A stretch of DNA of 8,014 nucleotides from Eshraghiella sp045542375 (GTDB lineage: Bacteria; Bacillota; Clostridia; Lachnospirales; Lachnospiraceae): the NCBI GenBank assembly GCA_045542375.1, contig JAZQKW010000116.1:1-8014 (forward strand), in the 5' to 3' direction. Shown here one piece after another: positions 6,260 through 8,014 of this stretch. How positions within the stretch are numbered: the first letter of the stretch is position 1; every line of letters starts with the position of its first letter. The translations under genes were made by a program, and so were the position numbers. Below the pieces are notes generated by a model. That model worked only from the letters and a program-made list of their open reading frames with translations, was not told the origin of the DNA and ran no database searches.

Positions 6260-7327
6260 ATGTCAGTTTTTAGTTTAATTATTAATCCAGGTTCAACATC
6301 AACCAAAATCGGTGTATTTGAAGATGAGACACTTCTCTTTGACGAGACATTAAGACATGCTACAGAAGAAATTTCTAAATATGCCACAATTATTGACCAG
6401 AAAGATTTCCGTAAGGATATTATCATTTCTTTCCTTAAGGAAAAGAATTTTGATATCAACTCACTTAATGTAGTTGTAGGTCGTGGTGGACTTCTTAAGC
6501 CTATCCCTAGCGGAACCTATGCAGTAACAGAAGAACTCCTTGAAGATCTCAGGTCAGGTGCAAGAGGACAGCATGCTTCTAACCTTGGCGGTATCCTTGC
6601 AAAGGAAATCGCAGATACAATCAATGTTCCTGCATACATCGTTGACCCTGTTGTTGTTGACGAAATGGAAGATGTTGCAAGATATTCAGGACTTCCTGAA
6701 CTTCCAAGAACAAGTATTTTCCATGCTCTTAACCAGAAAGCTGTTGCTAAGAGATATGCTAAAGAATCAGGTATCAAATACGAGGACCTTAACTTAATCG
6801 TCATCCATCTTGGTGGTGGTGTTTCAGTAGGACCACACAAGAATGGTAAGATTATCGATATTTTCAATGCTCTTGATGGTGATGGTGCTTTTTCTCCTGA
6901 AAGAGCCGGTTCTGTTCCAAGTGGTGCACTTGTTAAAATGTGTTTCTCAGGACAGTATACAGAAAAGGAAGTTATGAAGAAATTAGTCGGTAATGGCGGT
7001 TTCAATGCTTACCTTGGAACTAACGATATGCGTGAAGTTAATAAGATGATAGCTGCCGGCGATAAGAAAGCTGCTGCTGTTCGTGAGGCTTTTATCTACA
7101 ACATCTCTAAGAATGTTGGTGCAATGGCAACCGTATTAAAGGGAAAAGTTGACCAGATTATTGTTACAGGTGGTATTGCATACAATGCTGATGTTATCAA
7201 CGACTTAAAAGAAAGATGTGAATGGATTGCTCCATTTACTGTATATCCTGGTGAAGATGAGCTTCTTGCTCTTGCCCAGGGTGCATTAAGAGTAATGTCA
7301 GGTGATGAAGAAGCCTGCGTATATTAA
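6260..7327 (+). CDS. buk: Butyrate kinase
   Basis: Transfers phosphate from butyryl phosphate to ADP, giving butyrate and ATP, the energy-yielding last step after Ptb. The 355-residue protein is a member of the acetate/butyrate kinase (ASKHA) fold at full family length. Visible landmarks are the phosphate-binding INPGSTSTKIGVF (8-20), GRGGLLKPIPSGTYAV (74-89), GQHASNLGG (103-111), RTSIFHALNQKAVAKRYA (150-167), IHLGGGVSVGPHKNGKI (182-198), DGDGAFSPERAGSVPSGAL (206-224) and the C-terminal VTGGIAYN (302-309). GAGGTGG at 6249-6255 precedes the ATG. The 13-nt gap from ptb indicates co-transcription, and a strong hairpin terminator starts 23 nt after the stop. Related kinases act on branched short-chain acids, so isobutyrate or isovalerate use is possible, but the ptb partner makes butyrate the best assignment. 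Confidence 0.96.
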   Translation: MSVFSLIINPGSTSTKIGVFEDETLLFDETLRHATEEISKYATIIDQKDFRKDIIISFLKEKNFDINSLNVVVGRGGLLKPIPSGTYAVTEELLEDLRSGARGQHASNLGGILAKEIADTINVPAYIVDPVVVDEMEDVARYSGLPELPRTSIFHALNQKAVAKRYAKESGIKYEDLNLIVIHLGGGVSVGPHKNGKIIDIFNALDGDGAFSPERAGSVPSGALVKMCFSGQYTEKEVMKKLVGNGGFNAYLGTNDMREVNKMIAAGDKKAAAVREAFIYNISKNVGAMATVLKGKVDQIIVTGGIAYNADVINDLKERCEWIAPFTVYPGEDELLALAQGALRVMSGDEEACVY

Positions 7328-7349
7328 TCAAAAAAATTACGCTAATACC

Positions 7350-7385
7350 AAAATCGCTGTAGATACTACGTCTACAGCGATTTTT
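7350..7385. terminator. Bidirectional intrinsic terminator between convergent buk and the nuclease-family gene
   Basis: A perfect 14-bp stem (7350-7363 pairing with 7371-7384) closes a 7-nt loop. The core is TCGCTGTAGA against TCTACAGCGA, flanked by A4 on the left and T5 on the right. Read either way, a GC-containing hairpin is followed by a run of T, so it can end both the ptb-buk transcript and the convergent transcript whose stop is at 7397. Confidence 0.9.
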
Positions 7386-7396
7386 GCGTTATTGAG

Positions 7397-8014
7397 TTAA
7401 TTAGAAATCATTTTCTTAAGACGTTCTATTTCCTGTCTTAATTGCTCATTATCTGTTTCAAGGCGTTCTATATCTGATTCAAGTCGCTCATTATCTGTTT
7501 CAAGGCGTTCTATATCTGATTCAAGTCGCTCATTATCCGATTCGAGACGCTCCTTGTCTGATTCAAGTCGTGCTTTTTCCACCCCAATCATTTCCCGAGT
7601 TACTTCTACTTGCTTAAGTTTTGCATGAACTTCTTCCAATTCTGCCTGCAGCCTTATCTTTTCTTCTTTCATGAATTCTTCAAAAGCAATCGCCTCTTCT
7701 CGTTCCCGGCACATATCTCGCACTGCCTCTTCTTCATTATATTCATACATAATCTCAACTGCTGACTGCATAATATCATCACCACCGGCACACATTTTCA
7801 ATTCCTCCCATGTAGTAGCTTTAAAAAACTTCGCCCAACAATCAATCCCGTACTGCTTATCTTCATCAGTCGCGAGATTTGCATTATTTAATTCTACCAC
7901 TTTAAGTGCAAATTTACTACTATAGATTCTGTGAGATTTAACATTGCTCATCATATATGTTGCACAAAATTCAGGTTCATCCGAAAACAAAGTAAAATCT
8001 ATAAACCCTATATG
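7397..8014 (-). CDS. PD-(D/E)XK nuclease family transposase / Rpn-like protein, C-terminal 205 residues; N-terminus outside window
   Basis: The minus-strand frame is open from the window edge to a TAA at 7397. The visible protein starts HIGFIDFTLFSDEPEFCATY and continues with VKSHRIYSSKFALKVVELNN, DKQYGIDCWAKFF and TWEELKM. These segments are typical of the C-terminal half of the PDDEXK_2 (Rpn/recombination-promoting nuclease or putative transposase) family common in Lachnospiraceae. The catalytic PD-(D/E)XK core should lie upstream, beyond 8014, so activity cannot be judged. Apart from the edge cut I see no frameshift. From about 7620 downward the protein is a Glu/Arg/Leu coiled coil, ending in heptads of the form RLESDxE with Leu every seventh residue and Asn or Ile at the partner position. 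The ATG at 7795 has a strong internal ribosome site (see separate entry). Rpn relatives act as DNA nucleases in recombination or phage defence; the role here is unknown. Confidence 0.85.
   Translation of the reverse strand, partial: HIGFIDFTLFSDEPEFCATYMMSNVKSHRIYSSKFALKVVELNNANLATDEDKQYGIDCWAKFFKATTWEELKMCAGGDDIMQSAVEIMYEYNEEEAVRDMCREREEAIAFEEFMKEEKIRLQAELEEVHAKLKQVEVTREMIGVEKARLESDKERLESDNERLESDIERLETDNERLESDIERLETDNEQLRQEIERLKKMISN
7445..7537 (-). repeat. 42-bp tandem repeat encoding paired coiled-coil heptads
   Basis: Bases 7445-7486 and 7487-7528 are identical 42-mers, and the first 9 bases of a third copy (7529-7537) also match before it degenerates. Each unit encodes 14 residues, two heptads reading RLETDNE and RLESDIE. 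More diverged 21-bp heptad units continue on both sides, from about 7420 to 7575. Perfect DNA identity, including wobble positions, points to recent duplication or slippage rather than selection for protein alone. Confidence 0.92.
7795..7809 (-). promoter_or_regulatory. Strong in-frame internal ribosome binding site and ATG inside the Rpn-like gene
   Basis: On the minus strand GGGAGGAA (7809-7802) lies 6 nt before an in-frame ATG (7795-7793). The spacing of the GGAGG core is about 8 nt, as good as any true start in this window. Translation from here would give a 132-residue protein to 7397 that lacks the nuclease core and keeps the linker and coiled-coil tail. The same bases encode WEELKM, which may be conserved for protein reasons, so the match could be incidental. 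Confidence 0.45.

Noticed and set aside
6517..7005. A 162-codon open frame antisense to buk
   Set aside because: It lies entirely within a well-conserved gene, has low-complexity Pro/Ser/Leu composition and no ribosome site or family resemblance. It is a shadow of buk codon bias.
7445..7537. CRISPR-like array
   Set aside because: The repeats are directly tandem with no unique spacers, are in frame, and encode coiled-coil heptads.
7988..7990. A TTG start for the nuclease-family protein at 7990
   Set aside because: The frame stays open to the window edge and the residues upstream (HIGFIDFT) match the family, so the gene continues beyond 8014. This TTG is an internal Leu codon.

Overview
The window looks like chromosome from a low-GC anaerobic Firmicute. 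A Lachnospiraceae-type gut or rumen butyrate producer (Coprococcus/Butyrivibrio-like) is my best guess. This rests on AT-rich DNA, strong AGGAG ribosome sites, clostridial sigma-A promoters, a linked ptb-buk pair, and a PD-(D/E)XK family protein of a kind common in these bacteria. The genus is an inference; no rRNA or tRNA gene is present to settle it.

Layout from left to right. (1) Bases 1-1215, minus strand: the first 405 codons of 4-alpha-glucanotransferase (malQ), whose C-terminus lies outside the window. (2) A 142-bp divergent intergenic region with promoter and palindrome signals. (3) Bases 1358-2245, plus strand: an AraC-family regulator with an N-terminal cupin-like sensor domain. (4) Bases 2246-5166, minus strand: a compact four-gene metal-uptake operon. 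In transcription order it holds a Fur/Zur-family repressor, a His-rich ZnuA-like lipoprotein, a ZnuC-like ATPase and a ZnuB-like permease. All three junctions overlap, by 4, 1 and 8 nt. (5) Bases 5167-5328: a divergent control region. It has back-to-back promoters and a striking block of four TTTGCA units just downstream of the zur promoter, which is probably the Zur operator. (6) Bases 5329-7327, plus strand: phosphate butyryltransferase (ptb) and butyrate kinase (buk), the route from butyryl-CoA to butyrate plus ATP. (7) A strong hairpin at 7350-7385 that can terminate transcription in both directions. (8) Bases 7397-8014, minus strand: the C-terminal part of a PD-(D/E)XK nuclease-family transposase/Rpn-like protein, cut by the window edge, with a repeated heptad coiled-coil tail.

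Most of the window is housekeeping metabolism and metal homeostasis. The repressor, binding protein, ATPase and permease form a self-contained zinc (possibly manganese) uptake unit that probably represses itself when metal is sufficient. Ptb and Buk work in sequence to make ATP by substrate-level phosphorylation. MalQ handles maltodextrin or glycogen-derived glucans and may be controlled by the divergent AraC protein.

The points most worth a second look are: (a) the Rpn-like gene, which has a strong in-frame internal ribosome site and start (7795, minus strand) ahead of a coiled-coil tail, an arrangement reminiscent of the intragenic small Rpn proteins of E. coli; (b) its perfect 42-bp tandem repeat; (c) the tandem 17-bp operator of the zur operon; (d) a Glu in place of the first Walker A glycine in the ATPase. 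I see no convincing wholly new multi-gene system here.
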